Shown one piece after another: positions 22,106 through 34,559 of a stretch of DNA of 64,000 bases (position 1 is its first letter; every line of letters starts with the position of its first letter). The notes beneath the pieces were generated by a model. It did no database searches. It was given only the letters and a program-made list of their open reading frames with translations, and was not told the DNA's origin. A program made the position numbers and the translations under genes. The stretch is taken from contig CM048850.1 of assembly GCA_026545225.1 (NCBI GenBank), positions 5,708,001-5,772,000 on the forward strand, given 5' to 3'. This stretch comes from Cornus controversa (lineage: Eukaryota > Streptophyta > Magnoliopsida > Cornales > Cornaceae).

Positions 22106-23583
22106 AATACAGTCCAGGATAAATCTGGAACTATTTATTTCTAGATAAAATGGCAACATCTAGATGTCATGATTGACATCACTATAAATAAAGTCTCCTT
22201 GAGGGCATTTTAGGGATCCCAAATATATATATAAGGCCTACCACGTTCCTCTTTTGGCTAGACCAGGAGAACTTCTACATCATAGTGTGCAGAAGCTTTT
22301 GCCCAACAAGATGAGGAAGCTTCCGTATCTTATGATGAGGAATTTGCTGAATTCTCTTAGTGGTACAAATCTCTCTGATAATGGCTTCTGTTCACCCACC
22401 ACCCAATTCCACTTTGGAGGGCCAAGATTGACTCGGGAATGCACTAATTTTTGCTATTTTTCAATTTAATGGACAATATTCATTCTTTACAAGAATTGCC
22501 ACTTTCAATAACTCTCTCGAATTAAAAGAATCATATTCATTCTTGCAAAATCCAATGGTTGAGATTGCGTAGAGACCAAAGTTGAGATTATATAGAATAA
22601 ACAAGACCAAAATTGTCATTTTCACCATTTAATCAAATGACCCTCCTTCATTCTCTTTAATCAAATGGTTGAGATTGTGTAGAGAACACCCATTTTGCCA
22701 TAAATAGAAGCCTCCCCTTCTCATTTTCACACACCTTCAAACACTAAGATTTTTATGATTAAATGCAAGCTCTCTCTTCTCTCTAAATAATTATCTTTAC
22801 AAGAGTCTTAGAACTCTCTCTCTCTAAAGAAGTCTTAGAGCTCTTTTCCTTCCTCTCTTTATATCCATACATATACAACCCCACTAACAAGCCTACATCT
22901 CCTTCTTTCTTCAACCATCAAGCTCTCTTGCCAAGAAGATCCATTACAAGGTTATTTTAGTAGAGAAATCACTCCCCACCATTTGTATTTCATTTTAATT
23001 TCATGTCTTTGTATTTTTAATTCAAGTATTTGCATTTTGAGGATACAAAAATCTTATCGCGATCGGGAGGAAAGACGATCCTAGAAAGATAAAAATGGGT
23101 AATCGAAAGGCACCAGTGTGGTTTTGACCGGTACATTCTGACAATCAAGTTAGAATTGAGATTCGGAAGAGATGTAATTGAGTTATAGAGACTGCATAAC
23201 TTTTAAGGTTAGGGAACCTCCTTTTTATACGGGTCACCTCCTAGAATGCATGAACCTTAAATTTCTCCACACACCAATATCTTCCTAGGATCTCGTCGAC
23301 TTACAATTTTTAGGTAGCGTGTTGTCCAAGTCTTTGAGAGATAGTAATTTCCATATCAATTGCCCCCCATTCATAAGGAATTGCTTTTCAAACCTTGGGA
23401 ACGTTAAGCTGTTTGTGCACTTACGACTCATGGTAAACTATTAAAATTAAATATTGATAAATCAATCATAATGATTGTTCAACATTGCATTTTCTGAAGT
23501 TATAAAAGTGTCAAAGTTGCCACTTCATGTACCTAATCAAGAGTCAAGCTAAAGTGGGGCCTAACGTGCAACCCCACCCCTTA
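22106..23583. other. Non-coding, possibly an old LTR
   Basis: No convincing gene is present. A TATA-like CATAAATAGAAGCC near 22690, followed by pyrimidine-rich leader-like DNA, and a GC-richer block at 23040-23360 resemble an LTR in plus orientation. I could not define the ends. Confidence 0.3.
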
Positions 23584-23800
23584 CCAGCACCAATGTTGGT
23601 GTTGATTTATATTATGGTGGGGCCAGTCCCCTATTGAGGATTGTGCATCCCATAACAACACCAAGAGTTGGTTCAAATTATGGTGGGCATGGTTACCTCT
23701 TGGGGTCGTACACCTCATTCTAGCACCAATTTTAGTGCTAGTTTGTATTACAAAAGGGTTATTTTCCTCTTAGGATCCATGTGCTCCACATGTTATAGCT
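23584..23800 (+). repeat. Degenerate tandem repeat, about 70-75 bp units
   Basis: About three units begin with AGCACCAATGTTGG, ACACCAAGAGTTGG and AGCACCAATTTTAG. Each is followed by a TATGGTGGG-like part and a GGATTGTGCATCCC-like part. The array lies next to the extra ORF of the Tat element. Confidence 0.55.
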
Positions 23801-23901
23801 CACTTTTCCTTTTGAGCAATAGTCTCTTTTGAATTAACTCATTTCTAACGTTTCACTTTTAACGGCTATTTGTCAACCCCTGTATAATCTATATAAACCA
23901 T

Positions 23902-25250
23902 ATGCTTTTACTCTATCATTTGATGTTCTATTATCCTTCTAGCTCTTACCTATCACTTGCTATCAACTTTCAGTATCTTATGGTATCCAACTATGACAAT
24001 TGCGATTCAGAGAAATCTCCATTTGTGAGGGTGATTGCCTCTACTATCACGCCTGAGGAGGTTACAAGCTTTAAATATGTTTATTCAATTCTAGATACGA
24101 TTCATCTCCAATATGCCAGTGAAACTAAAAGATCCAACTTGATTGTGCCAGATGAGGTTTGATTTTTTGAAAGTGTACTCGAGGCGGGCTTGCACTTTCC
24201 CTTACCTAGGTTAGTAAGAGAATTACATTTGAGCTTCAATCCTACACATTCCCAACTCACTCCCAATGCTTGAAAAGCATTGATGGGGTGCCAAATACTA
24301 TGTCATCTATGTGGCAATGATCTTGTGTAGTCAAAAGAATTTCTCCACTGCTACACACTAAAGAGATCAATGCCCATGAATGGATCACCTTTACAACTAA
24401 ATTCAACCTGGCCTCAAAAATTAGGTTTTTTTTATAATTGCAAAAAATGGAAGCCAAGGTTTTTCTCTATCACTAGTAGCGGATGAGAGCTTCCTTTATA
24501 CACAGATGAGAATATGATTGTTCCTCACTTATGGGGAGCCAAATTTTGGAGGTAATTTGATTTTTGTCTTTACTTTTGTTGCACTTTCTTCTTTCATCTA
24601 CCAATTTGGTTTTTTTTTGACAAATTTCAAGGAGGACCGAGAGCTTACCTCTATTAAATATATGAGTGTTGAAAGGACTATTAATTATTCTATAAGAGAC
24701 TCAAAGAAGTTGGTGACACCTGAATTAATAACTTTACTTACCTCAAGTTGTGTGGTCGAGGGGCCCTCTGCATGAATGATAAGTATTTTCTAGCCTCTTT
24801 CATTCATTTATGTTTTAGGACTTATACTTTTAATTATTTTCCAAAGCAGTACCTCAAAGCAACGCAACACCCCAGTTGTTTAGTATGAATGCTTTTGTTC
24901 GCCTCAGTAATAGGATCATGTCTCAAAAGACGAAGCCTAGGTCTTCATCACTTCCCTTGAGTGATATCTCCCTTCAGCAGCTTGCCCAAACACAGACCCC
25001 AACTTCCTCACATCATTCCACCATTTCTAGTCAAGGAGATTTTTCTCCCAGAGGTCCTTCACAACAGCTACTCCAAGGGTCTGGCGGGGACCCCTTTTCC
25101 CATCCTTCTCAACCTATATTTTAAGGTCATTCAAATAGTCCACCTAGTGGATTCAATGGAGGACCCAACCTCATGCCCAACTATCTTGTTGCCCCCCACC
25201 TAGAGGGACAGTTTGGAGCAACCCAGAGGTTGCAATTAACAAAATAAACA
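23902..25250 (+). pseudogene. Extra ORF of a Tat-lineage element, N-terminal part
   Basis: Decayed frames encode SEKSPFVRVIASTITPEEV, then LEAGLHFPLPRLVRELHLSF and LTPNA. These resemble the plant 'putative gypsy type transposon' domain (Transposase_28 type). A Ser/Gln/Pro-rich stretch (24876-25124) follows. The frame is broken by stops at about 24163, 24271 and later. It resumes at 26626 after a solo LTR. It runs antisense to the pol genes at 29240-32942, as in Tat elements such as Grande that carry an antisense ORF 3' of pol. The function is unknown. Confidence 0.55.
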
Positions 25251-25352
25251 TTGTTATTATACATAAGGATTTGAATAACTTGTGTGTGCTCCCTATTTTC
25301 CTTTATTTCTTGAGCTTTGCTCTTTGACATGTCAATGCACAACAATGGTGAT

Positions 25353-26625
25353 TGATCGAGGTTAAGTAGTTTCCAATTAAAAATACCATTTATAACAGGA
25401 TGAATCCTTGTAGGATAGGGCTATTAAAAGGGTTGTCGGACCTCAAGGACTTATGTTAGAAAGATTGGTTATGTTGTTTTGTCTTCAAGATAAGTCCAAT
25501 TCGATTGCAAATGATTGTTTGATTGTTGTCGTTTTAATTGAAAACTAAGTTTAAACTAAAAGTAAGCTAAGTGAATTGAGATAAAAAAAGAAAGTGAAAT
25601 CTAGGGAATTTTACTTAACCACTAACTTCTCAACAATAGTCAATCGCATTGAATTCAGGAAAATTAATGAATTGAGTGACTACAAGTTCACAACAAAACT
25701 ATTAAGAAAATTCATTCAAATTAAATTAAGCATAATTTATCTTTGGTTGGCATGAATTGTCTACCTAACTACTTCTAAACTAAACTATAGTAATTTGTAG
25801 TGCAATTCATCTTTCCTCAACATGCATTATCAAAGCCTAATTTAGAATGTCCAATAAGCCCTAATTGCATGATTCTCCTATCCACAATCATAGAAAATAG
25901 AGATGAAAATAGTAGATCAATCAAAAATAATTCTATTTAAGACAAGAATCAAATTCTATTAAGGTTGCATTTATTCATTGAAAACCAATAGAATAGTACA
26001 ACCATTGTATTATACTCTAAATCATACAATTCATGCATAGCTTGGATTATACCCAAATAAATTTATAATTAATCCATTGAAAAAGAGAGTTAGGGTTAAA
26101 TAAATTCTGTAGAAGGAAGTTTAACCACGCATGCTTTGGATTGGAGACGCGATCAATGATGAATTCACCACCCTCAAGTTTGTCTCCAAAGTTGTCCAAG
26201 AGAATCCTCAAAAATAGCTTGACTTCTAGTTTAAATAGGATTTGAAAACAGATCTTGGGTGGAAGGGCAATTGGTCGCCCTTTAGAAGGTGACCAGTCAC
26301 CTTTGCCTATGCATGGGCCTCAATTAGGCCTATGTGCAGACAAGCTGAATCACTTATATCTTCATTTAGGTTGCTCTTTGGCTTGTATTTTTGACATAAT
26401 TGTCTTTGGATCTTCAATATGGACTTGCCCCATGGATCATGCACCAACTCTCTTCAATGTTAGCATCAATAATGGTCTAATTGGGGTGATTTGAAGGAAA
26501 CTACAGTTTAGTCCCTGAAAATCAATTAAAATCAAAATTAATATTAAAAGCACTAAACAAGTATTACCAAGGAATTATTATATCAAATTTGAAGGACTTG
26601 AATGTGGAATATTTGGTGCTTATCA
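25353..26625 (-). repeat. Solo LTR, Athila-like family C
   Basis: A TGATCGAGG...GCTTATCA unit of 1273 bp is flanked by GTGAT on both sides (25348-25352 and 26626-26630), a 5-bp target-site duplication. Its left part resembles the U5 of the other Athila LTRs (GGATGAATCCTTGTAGGATAGGGC). On the minus strand, palindromes GGGCAATTGGTCGCCC (26265-26280) and AAGGTGACCAGTCACCTT (26286-26303) lie just upstream of a TATTTAA site at 26228-26238. It splits the extra ORF. Confidence 0.8.
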
Positions 26626-27060
26626 GTGATGAAATTATCTGGACGAGTTGTAGCGACTGAAAATGTTCTTTTTCAAGAAAGACAGTCTCCTACATCTGAG
26701 CTTAACTCTATTCAAGACTCCCTCAAGCACGGAGAGGTGCAGATCATGGAGGAAATAATTCATCACAAAAATGCTGAGAATGCACTAGTGAGAGCGCAGT
26801 CTGAAGTAGAGAGACTTAACATAGAGATGTCGAGCAAACTAGCTATGGCGAGGGTAGATGTTGTTTGGGAGTTCAAGGCATTAGATGACTTTGATGATTT
26901 TGGGGTGAACTCCTATCACTTGGGCTTTGAGAAATTTTGAAGGAACGTCAGTGGTCTACTTCCTAAAATAGATTTTTAGGCATCTTGATGCCCCCGTTTG
27001 ACTATAGCTTGATGCATCCACTAGACTATAGCCTGGAGGGCAGCGAGTAGTTTTCCTTAA
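26626..27060 (+). pseudogene. Extra ORF of a Tat-lineage element, C-terminal coiled coil
   Basis: An open frame to 26940 encodes a charged coiled coil (ENALVRAQSEVERLNIEMSS) and a C-terminal motif DFGVNSYHLGFEKF. Beyond a stop, RNVSGLLPKIDF continues it. This is the usual C-terminal end of proteins of the type seen at 23902-25250, so the two parts are one ORF separated by the solo LTR. Confidence 0.55.
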
Positions 27061-27257
27061 GCGAGTAGTTTTCCTTTTAGTGTCATTGTAAACTCTATTC
27101 TTGTTGTTAAAAAAAGGCATAAATTTCCAGTATGTACACCAATCAATGACAAAAATTGCTTATTCAAAACCTTTGTTGTTTGTTTCTATCATCATGCCTC
27201 TATTTCTGTTATTAAGCAGGTCAAGATTGTTAGCTTATTTAGCATGCCCACTCTTTG

Positions 27258-29055
27258 AAGGGGACCCCATGGGATCTAATTACAAATTTTGGGATTTATT
27301 CACCCCGTCCTTTTAAATCATTTATTAAGGGGACTCTCATATAGTTTAAATGTGATCACGGAATTAGTTCATCCCACACTTTTCATTTAAGGGCCCTTTT
27401 TTTCAAGGGGAACCCCTATGGGGTTTGAGTGTGATATCCGGATTCATTCATCTCGCTCTTTTCATTAAGGGGCCTTTATAAGGGGAACCCCTGTGGGGTT
27501 TGAGTGTGATTTGGGGATTTATTCATCCCGCATTTTTAATTTAGGGGCCTTTTATTAAGGGACCCTTGTGGGGTTTGAGTGTGATCTTATGATTCATTCA
27601 TCCCACAATATTCCTTTAAGGGCCCCTTTTTAAGGGAAACCCTGTGGGATTTGACTGTGATCTCAGGATTTATTCATCATTCTCTTTTCATTTAAGGGTG
27701 ATGAGCATAGAATGTTACACATTCAAGCTCTTAAAATTATTTGTGTTAGCATCTTAGTAATACTTATCTTGTAGTGTTAATGCATTTTTCTAGTTCTCTT
27801 TTTTTTAGGTCCTCAATAGTAATTTCGGTTAAGTCCTTGATCATGACTCATCGGTGGCGTGCTTATAGATGTTCAATTGCATCTTCTTTACCAAAGGAAT
27901 CAATGTTGAAGATTTAGGGTTAATCACACCAAAAAGACTAATTTGGAGAAGCTGATTCGAGAAAGGTTGACATTCGGCTAATCCAAATGTAGGCTTAAAA
28001 AAAAACCACACTATAGGCAGTTGGCTAGAGCCACTTAAAAGTTTCTTGAGCCACTCATCGGTGGCGAGTTTATGGCCAGACTCCTAATTTTAGGCTGTTA
28101 GGGTTTTGCTTGCAGCCCTAGTTTTGGGGTTTCTTTAGAAGGGCAGCCAGATGACTAGAGAGGGGACTTTTTGATAACTTTTGAAGGAGAAGAAGAGCAA
28201 GGTAGAGAGAAGATGGATTGTCCAACCATAGAGTCATTCAACTACAACATTAGTGGCTAAATTCTTCATATAGGGGAATGATGTAGCCCTAATCACACTT
28301 CAAGGATTTGATTGTTTATTGTTAGGGTTTTAATTATTGTTTAAAGATTGTGTAACTTACAGAATTGGTTTTCAATGTTTATAATTCAATTTCAATAAAA
28401 TTTTATCTTGTCTTAGAATTATTTTGTTTTAATTGAAATTCTATTTTCTATGATTATGATTATGATGGTTACATGATGGGAATAATTGTACATGTATTCA
28501 ATTTATTTAATAGGACATGCTTAGGGAAGTTAAATTATCTACAATTTAGTTAGGTGGATGATTTATCTTAACCGAAGATGAGTTATGCTTATTGATTGAA
28601 TTCATGTATCCTCTATAAGATAATGTATGAGCTTGTAGCCATGCATATCATTGTTCAAAAATGAAGAGAAACCCTAACAATTACAAAGACATTGTGAAAG
28701 ATTAGTGGTGAAATCATAACCCTAGATTCTCTCTCATATTACTTTTCTCTGTTCATTAAGATTGTCTTTAATTCAGTAATTTTCTTTCTTTATTTACTTC
28801 TAGTAATAATAGAATAAAAAAATACTTGAAAATTCTTAGAATCAAATCAAGGTTAATTTCACATAATTTAGGAGAACACCCCACAGTCCTTAAGCTTCGA
28901 CATCCTCCATTAGAACCTTATCCGACAATGATTCATATTATTGCGAGTGGTTTATTTAAACTTGACTCACACCACATCAAAGGGTACTTAATAAGGGGAA
29001 CCCCTCTGTGGGGTTACAACCGTAAATTTATGATAGGAGTCATAATTGAGGCTTG
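27258..29055. repeat. Tandem array, about 75-bp period, split by a solo LTR
   Basis: AAGGGGA-type unit starts lie at 27258, 27327, 27405, 27480, 27557 and 27632. After removal of the insertion at 27699-28984, the next start (28993) keeps the same 75-base spacing. The unit consensus includes AACCCCTGTGGGGTTTGAG, which holds an inverted repeat CCCC/GGGG, and GATTTATTCATCCC. The array lies between integrase and the antisense ORF, where Tat elements often have 3'-UTR tandem repeats. Confidence 0.8.
27699..28979 (+). repeat. Solo LTR, Athila-like family D
   Basis: TGATGAGCATAG...CACCACATCA, 1281 bp, is flanked by AAGGG at 27694-27698 and 28980-28984. The 3' part resembles Athila U5 (TTATCCGACAATGATTCAT, ATTGCGAGTGGTT). 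A palindrome GCCACTCATCGGTGGC at 28050-28065 and a partial copy near 27847 lie in the U3 half. Confidence 0.85.
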
Positions 29056-29239
29056 TACGAATAAAAAATTTTATTGAATGGAGAATCTATCATTTAACAC
29101 TTAATAAGAGTTGTCTTGAAATCAAATACTGAATAATATTACGAAGCTAATATTTGAAACAAAATTTCAGAATGAAATCAAGTAATTAAAAGCTAGTATA
29201 ACTACTCTTTGAACCTTTACTGATAATATTTCCTCAGAT

Positions 29240-30262
29240 ACTCTGCACTTCAAGGATGGCAAAGTTGTTTCCCTTCCATAGTCTCTAACCAATATGTCCT
29301 TTGTCTCTAGCACCGAGTGATCCTATAGGGGCCTCCGTAGATAGGAGTCAGCTTTCCTATGCTTGGGTCCTTAATCGCTTAAGTGATCTTAAAGAGAACT
29401 AGATCTCCTGGATGGAAGCTTCAATGTTTCATATGAGAGTTGTAGTATCACAACATGACCTCTTGATATGTTGTTACTCTGAATTAAGCTTGTTCCCTCA
29501 TCTCCTCAATGAGATCCAAGCTTGCCATCAATTTTCTTTTGTTCTAGCGTAACTCAAAGTGAGCAGTTCTGAAGCTTGTTAGACCTATTTCTACGGGGAC
29601 TACTGCCTCAATCCCAAAAGCTAGGGAGGAAAGAATTCTCCCTAATGGGAGTCTTCGATGTGGTTCTATAGGCCTAGAGTATGCTTAGCAGTTGCTCAGG
29701 CCACAACCCCTTGGAAACTGCAAGTTGGGTTTTGATCATTTAAGCATCGTTCTATTAGCAACCTCAGACTATCATTTGCCTTGATGTCCTGGTGATGAAT
29801 AATGATTTTTTATCCCAAGCTCAGAGCAAAAATTTTGGAATAGAGTGCTCTTAAACTATTTTTTTGTTTTCAGTCACTATGACCCTTGGAATTCCAAACC
29901 TGCACACTATGGAATTCTAGACGACATCTCTAATATTTTTCTTACCAATCTTAGCCAACAGCTCTACTTCCAACCACTTGGTGAAGTAGTCAATTGCCAT
30001 AACAGCAAATTTGGTTTGTCCTTTCCCTTGTGGTAAAGGGCTAATCAGATCCATTTCCCACTAAGAAAAAGGTCATGGGCCAGCCATGAGTGTTAGCTCT
30101 TCTAAAGCCTGTCTCGAGACTTTGGCGCTTATCGCACTTCTTATCAAATTCAACTATATCTCTCGACATTGTAGGCCAATAGTAACCCCATCGTATAGCT
30201 TCATACGCCAATGACATGTCCCCTGTAAGATTTCCACATACCCCTTCATGAATTTCCCACAT
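29240..30262 (-). pseudogene. Tat-lineage integrase (decayed)
   Basis: The N-terminal zinc-binding part is open from 30262: IHEGVCGNLTGDMSLAYE, GYYWPTMSRD, KKCDKRQ. The second His of the usual HHCC (GNH) reads Leu, and the second Cys reads Arg, so zinc binding is lost. The DDE core follows with many stops (FAVMAIDYFTKWLEVE near 29985, RFGIPRVIVTEN near 29895). No intact active site can be read. The product would have inserted element DNA into chromosomes. Confidence 0.75.
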
Positions 30263-31436
30263 GATGTATTGAGCTTCATTTGTCGAAACACAATGTAGAC
30301 AGGAAAATGAGATGCCTCTTTTATATAAAACTCTATTTATGATCGTGTATCTGGAGGCTCAAATTCTTGCCTTTCAAGCCTCAATCTTATTTGGCTGTAA
30401 CTCCCCATGTCTGATGTATTTGAAAATGGGGTCTTCCCACTCCATTCGCTAGGTGACTTGCTTCACATATTTATATTCCTTCCAGGACATGCTAGGCTCC
30501 TCCACGTATTCTAGGGGTATGGACTCACTACCCCCAAGCTTTAATCTATTGGCTAAACGAGCCAAAACATCTATGTTAAAATTCTCTTCTCTTGGAATCT
30601 GAAGAATTTCAGACTTTTCAAAATTACTGATCAACTCCTACACTTTTTGTAGATAGGACTTCATTTTGTCATCCTTGGCTTCATACTCTATACGAACCTG
30701 TCTGACAATGAATTGGGAGTTGGTATAGGTCTTTAGTTGTCGTACTCCAAGAACTTTTGCTATCCTTACTTCGGCTATCAAGGCCTCATATTTTCCTTCA
30801 TTGTTAGAAGCCTTAAAGTTGAACCATAATCCATACTTGAAGCTTTCCCCTTCGGGGGAAGTAATTATCAACCCAACCCCATAAGACTTGGAATTAAATG
30901 ATATATCAACAAAGAGGACACATATGTCGCTAGGGTTCATCTGTTTCTCCTTATTATGTGGACATAGTTCTTATGAGGTTGACTCTAAAACAAGAGTCCT
31001 ATTACTTGCCCCTTTATTGTCGATCTTGGTTTATACTGAACATCAAATTCACCAAGTTCAACTGATCACTTTATCAATCGTCTAGATGTCTCTAGTTTAT
31101 ATAAGACTTGTCAGAGTGGTTGGTCTATCAGTAGCATTATAGTATGGGCTTAAAAGTATGGTCTTAGTTTCCTAGTGGTGGTGACCCAATACAGAGGCCA
31201 ATTTTTCAATCTTTGGATGCCTCTCCTCCGCACCCCAAAGTACTCAGTTGGTATAATACACTGGTTTCTAGACCCCTTCCTCTCGTATCAAAGCAAAGAT
31301 TACTACAGCTGGGAAGACCACCAAGTATAACAATAACTCTTCCCCTAGCATTGCTCAAGATAACAATGGAGGGGAACCAAGATAGTTCTTGAGATCGGTG
31401 AAGGCCTACTCGCATTCTGAAGTCTAGTAGAAGGCT
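30263..31436 (-). pseudogene. Tat-lineage RT end, RNase H and second RNase H (decayed)
   Basis: From 31436 the minus strand reads TSECE, DLKNYLGSPPLLS and LIKWSVELGEFDVQYKPR, the end of RT and the first RNase H, with several stops. From 30940 an open frame gives the second RNase H: LFVDISFNSKSYGVGLIITS, NNEGKYEALIAE, NSQFIVRQVRIEYEAKD, then ILQIPREENFNIDVLARLAN to 30449. The DISFN start replaces the family's DGSSN-like motif but keeps the Asp. Enzyme role: removal of template RNA during reverse transcription. Confidence 0.75.
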
Positions 31437-31441
31437 TTATT

Positions 31442-32682
31442 TGATGGGAAAAAGGGTTTTTCTCATGAGGAAAATGAATCGAAATAAATAAATAAATTGG
31501 TTGAACCCTTGATGTATGAAAAATCATGTAACAATAAAAATATTTCCTATTTAACACGAATATGATTGCATGGAGAATATGGGATTCAGAGATTGTGTAC
31601 CTTGATGGAGATAATTTTTCAATCCCCTAGTCTTCAACAACTGATGAAAATGTTGATCTCCCTAGTCTACTGCCCGTAAGAATCACCGCCATGACCCTTG
31701 AGGTTGATTATCTATAAACCAGGTTCTTGTGAGAGAAACCTAGGTTTGTGAATTGATTTCTCTCTATAATCTCTTACAACCACCTGTGTTGTAATTGAAA
31801 AACCCTAGTCTTACGACTTTCTTCAATATGGGAGAGAATGAGACATTTATAGATGAGTCTCTTCCAAGTCAACTTTCATTTCCATATATGCAAGATATAA
31901 TAAATCATATCTTTATATAAAAGAAAAACATATATACACTCCATATCTTATATTCTCCCTACAAAAAATAAGATATTATGTATATATTTAAATTATATAT
32001 ATTAATATATATTTCAAGATATTAAAATTTCCAATATATATTTATATATAATTTCACTTGTGCCCTTAGCATGTAATTAAATTAAAAATGTCCCTCATAC
32101 ATTAAATCAATTCACTTTTAACAATCTAGTTGGTTTTAAATCGACCCAGTGGGATAAAAGTGATGATCTTATTTTAGGGCCCAAGCTCTTATTGGAAGCA
32201 TGTTCTAAAGTACATAATCAACCAACACCCAACATATTTGAATTTTAGACGTTGGGGTCCACTGCATATATCAAAGTGCTAACCAACCATGCCTATGGTT
32301 CATCACTCCCTCATACTTGAGAATAACATTCGCCATAACACTAACAAATAGTAATTGTAATGACAGCCTTATAATTACTTTGATAATAACTTGTTGGCGA
32401 TCTCCTTTTGTTTTTTATCAATAAGGAGTCCACCCACTATTACTGAACAAAAAAACACTTTATGTAATGCAATATAAGTGACTTGTGGTCTTGACTTTGG
32501 TAACTATACCATGCATACACCAAGTCATTGCACAATCTATATCATTATGATTCGGGTCTTGAATCAAATCAATACACAACATTCATAATATATAAATAGT
32601 GTTTTTTGATAAGCAACATATCATTAATGAACCAATGTCATTACATTCTGATTGGTGTTATAAAGGACATACAATCCTAACA
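31442..32682 (-). repeat. Solo LTR-like insertion inside Tat RT
   Basis: In minus reading it starts TGTTAGGATTG, a common Ty1/copia LTR start, and ends CCCATCA, 1241 bp. The flanks are TTATT (31437-31441) and TTCTT (32683-32687), a duplication with one mismatch. Removing it rejoins the RT reading frame. No coding sequence is inside. Confidence 0.6.
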
Positions 32683-32687
32683 TTCTT

Positions 32688-32942
32688 GAGTACACGAAAG
32701 AAAGACATGCACTTGTCCATGGCACAGGAGATCGGCTTGCTCAGTGCTGCTACTTTTCCTGTCAATTGTTAAACAACTTTGATCGACTTGGGTAACTTAA
32801 TGTCAAGGATAGCCTAGATCTTTCTGGGGTTTGTTTTAATCCCTCTCTTGCTCATCATGTATCCCAAAAACTTTTTAGAGGAGACCCCAAAAGTGTATTT
32901 GCTTGGATTAAGCTTTATTACGTGTTTTCTCAGTATATTGAA
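32688..32942 (-). pseudogene. Tat-lineage RT fragment
   Basis: The minus strand encodes FNILRKHVIKLNPSKYTFG and then sequence like the RT thumb (LTGKVAAL, MDKCMSFFRVLK) with several stops and shifts. Upstream RT, including the catalytic motif, is absent because the SIRE-like LTR begins at 32945. Confidence 0.7.
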
Positions 32943-32944
32943 TG

Positions 32945-34559
32945 TGAAGAACCCAGAGGGGGTGAATTAGGTTATTTTAAACTTTTCACTTCTTGAAGAC
33001 TTTTGATACAATTGAGATATGGGTTAGGAGAATTAACAGGATGATCCTTCACTACTAAAATAAGTTTGGAGGATTTAAGTGTGGATGATATTTGAGAAAT
33101 AAAAGGTGTTTGATATAAGTCCCAAAGAAACCCCAGTTTTCACTACCTATTTAGTGAAATACCTCAACTAACTGTCCAGAGTGATCTGGCTAAATTAAGT
33201 ATTTCTTAAGTGTGTTGAGCATGAAGATATAGTATTTAGATGAATCAAATCAAGTAAGACTGCACATACACACACACACACACCCCTTACATAGTGATTT
33301 ATAGAGGTAAAACCCAAATTGGGGAAACATCCTCTTTGGTTATGAAGCTATGGTAAGATCCATTATGAATGCTGATGTATAGTACACCTCAGTTATCTCT
33401 TCCTCACACACACTCACAACTCTCACCAACCTCACACAATTCACTCAGCTCTCACCTAATTCAAGCACCCACTGCTTGAGTCACTCACCAAGCTTACAAC
33501 ATTTACTCAAAACTCCCCTTGTCCAAGACCTCCGATGATCTGGACTCTCTTAGCAAAATACATCATAGTACATTTATGATTTATGATAAATACTCTTAAG
33601 TACTTAAAATAAGAACTATAAGTCACTAGGCTCAAATGATGATTGAAAGTTGTGAATACAAAGAAGAGCTTCAAAAGCTTGAGTAAGGACCTTGACAACA
33701 ACTCTTTAAGGATGACATCAACATTTTGACAACAATACCATGTTTGAATGATGAGAATGTGTTGTAGCTTCGTTTCTTGCAAAACTGGTGCTAGAATATC
33801 TTTCTAAATATGAACCAAACTTGCTCAGAACACCACAGAAGGCATAGCTTTAATCTCTATGCTTGCTGGTAGGTTTTTGGTTCAATAGAATAATAGAAAA
33901 CCTTACTTAAACCAACAGCCTCAGATCTGTGAGTTTTTGATTGTTTTGCTAAGCATAATGAGGAATGAATTCTTATCTAAATATATGAATGAAATACTAG
34001 AATCATTGCTTAGCTCTCTCAAAAATAGCTTAAACACTAAGTAAAATCAATATATTCAGCCCAACTAATACATTGATATGTAGTCCCTCTATATATGCTC
34101 ATCATATGACTATCAAACTACATGCATACTTTACAATACTCATTATATGACTATCAAACTACATAAGATACTTTATAATGCACATTATACTTTTATCCAA
34201 CTACATGGCATACTTTGTAATGCACATGACATCACTTTCAAATTTATGTTATAAATGCTTTCATAATTAAATTAACCATGACTTATTTAAAGACATAAGC
34301 AAAGATAACATCTTATACACAAATCAAAGCAATTAAGCTCAATTTAAAATGCCTTCACAACACGATTTAAACAATTATCAAAACTTTAAACCAAAGAAAG
34401 GTGGGAGTAGTCGACAACTTCAAACAGAATTACATGTCTTATAGCCCAAGTACTCTGCTCTTGTTTTACGGGCTACTAACCTAACGGTAGCGACACCAGC
34501 TTGGCCAAGTTTTGGGCCCTTCACCCCAGGCCTTTGGGCCTTTTTTACTTCCTATGACA
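32945..34559 (-). repeat. SIRE-like Ty1/copia LTR (copy 1)
   Basis: The left end TGAAGAACCCAGAGGGGGTGAA matches the SIRE-like LTR ends at 35567 and 47866. The right end CTATGACA is followed by a PPT-like run (minus strand TTTTGGGAGGA, 34560-34570). About 1615 bp. No target-site duplication was found. The interior resembles the other two copies (CTCACC-rich part, 33400-33530). Confidence 0.6.

Larger units (their letters stand above)
29100..32942 (-). mobile_element. pol: Tat-lineage Ty3/gypsy pol region, decayed
   Basis: On the minus strand the order is RT fragment (32942-32688), RT end and RNase H, a second RNase H of the archaeal type, and integrase. The second RNase H places the element in the Tat lineage. 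A solo LTR (31442-32682) interrupts RT. Together with the antisense ORF and tandem arrays at 23584-29055 it looks like one old Grande-like element. Confidence 0.75.

Noticed and set aside
22254..22469. Open frame of 71 codons
   Set aside because: No family motif, no conserved context, and it lies in non-coding LTR-like DNA.
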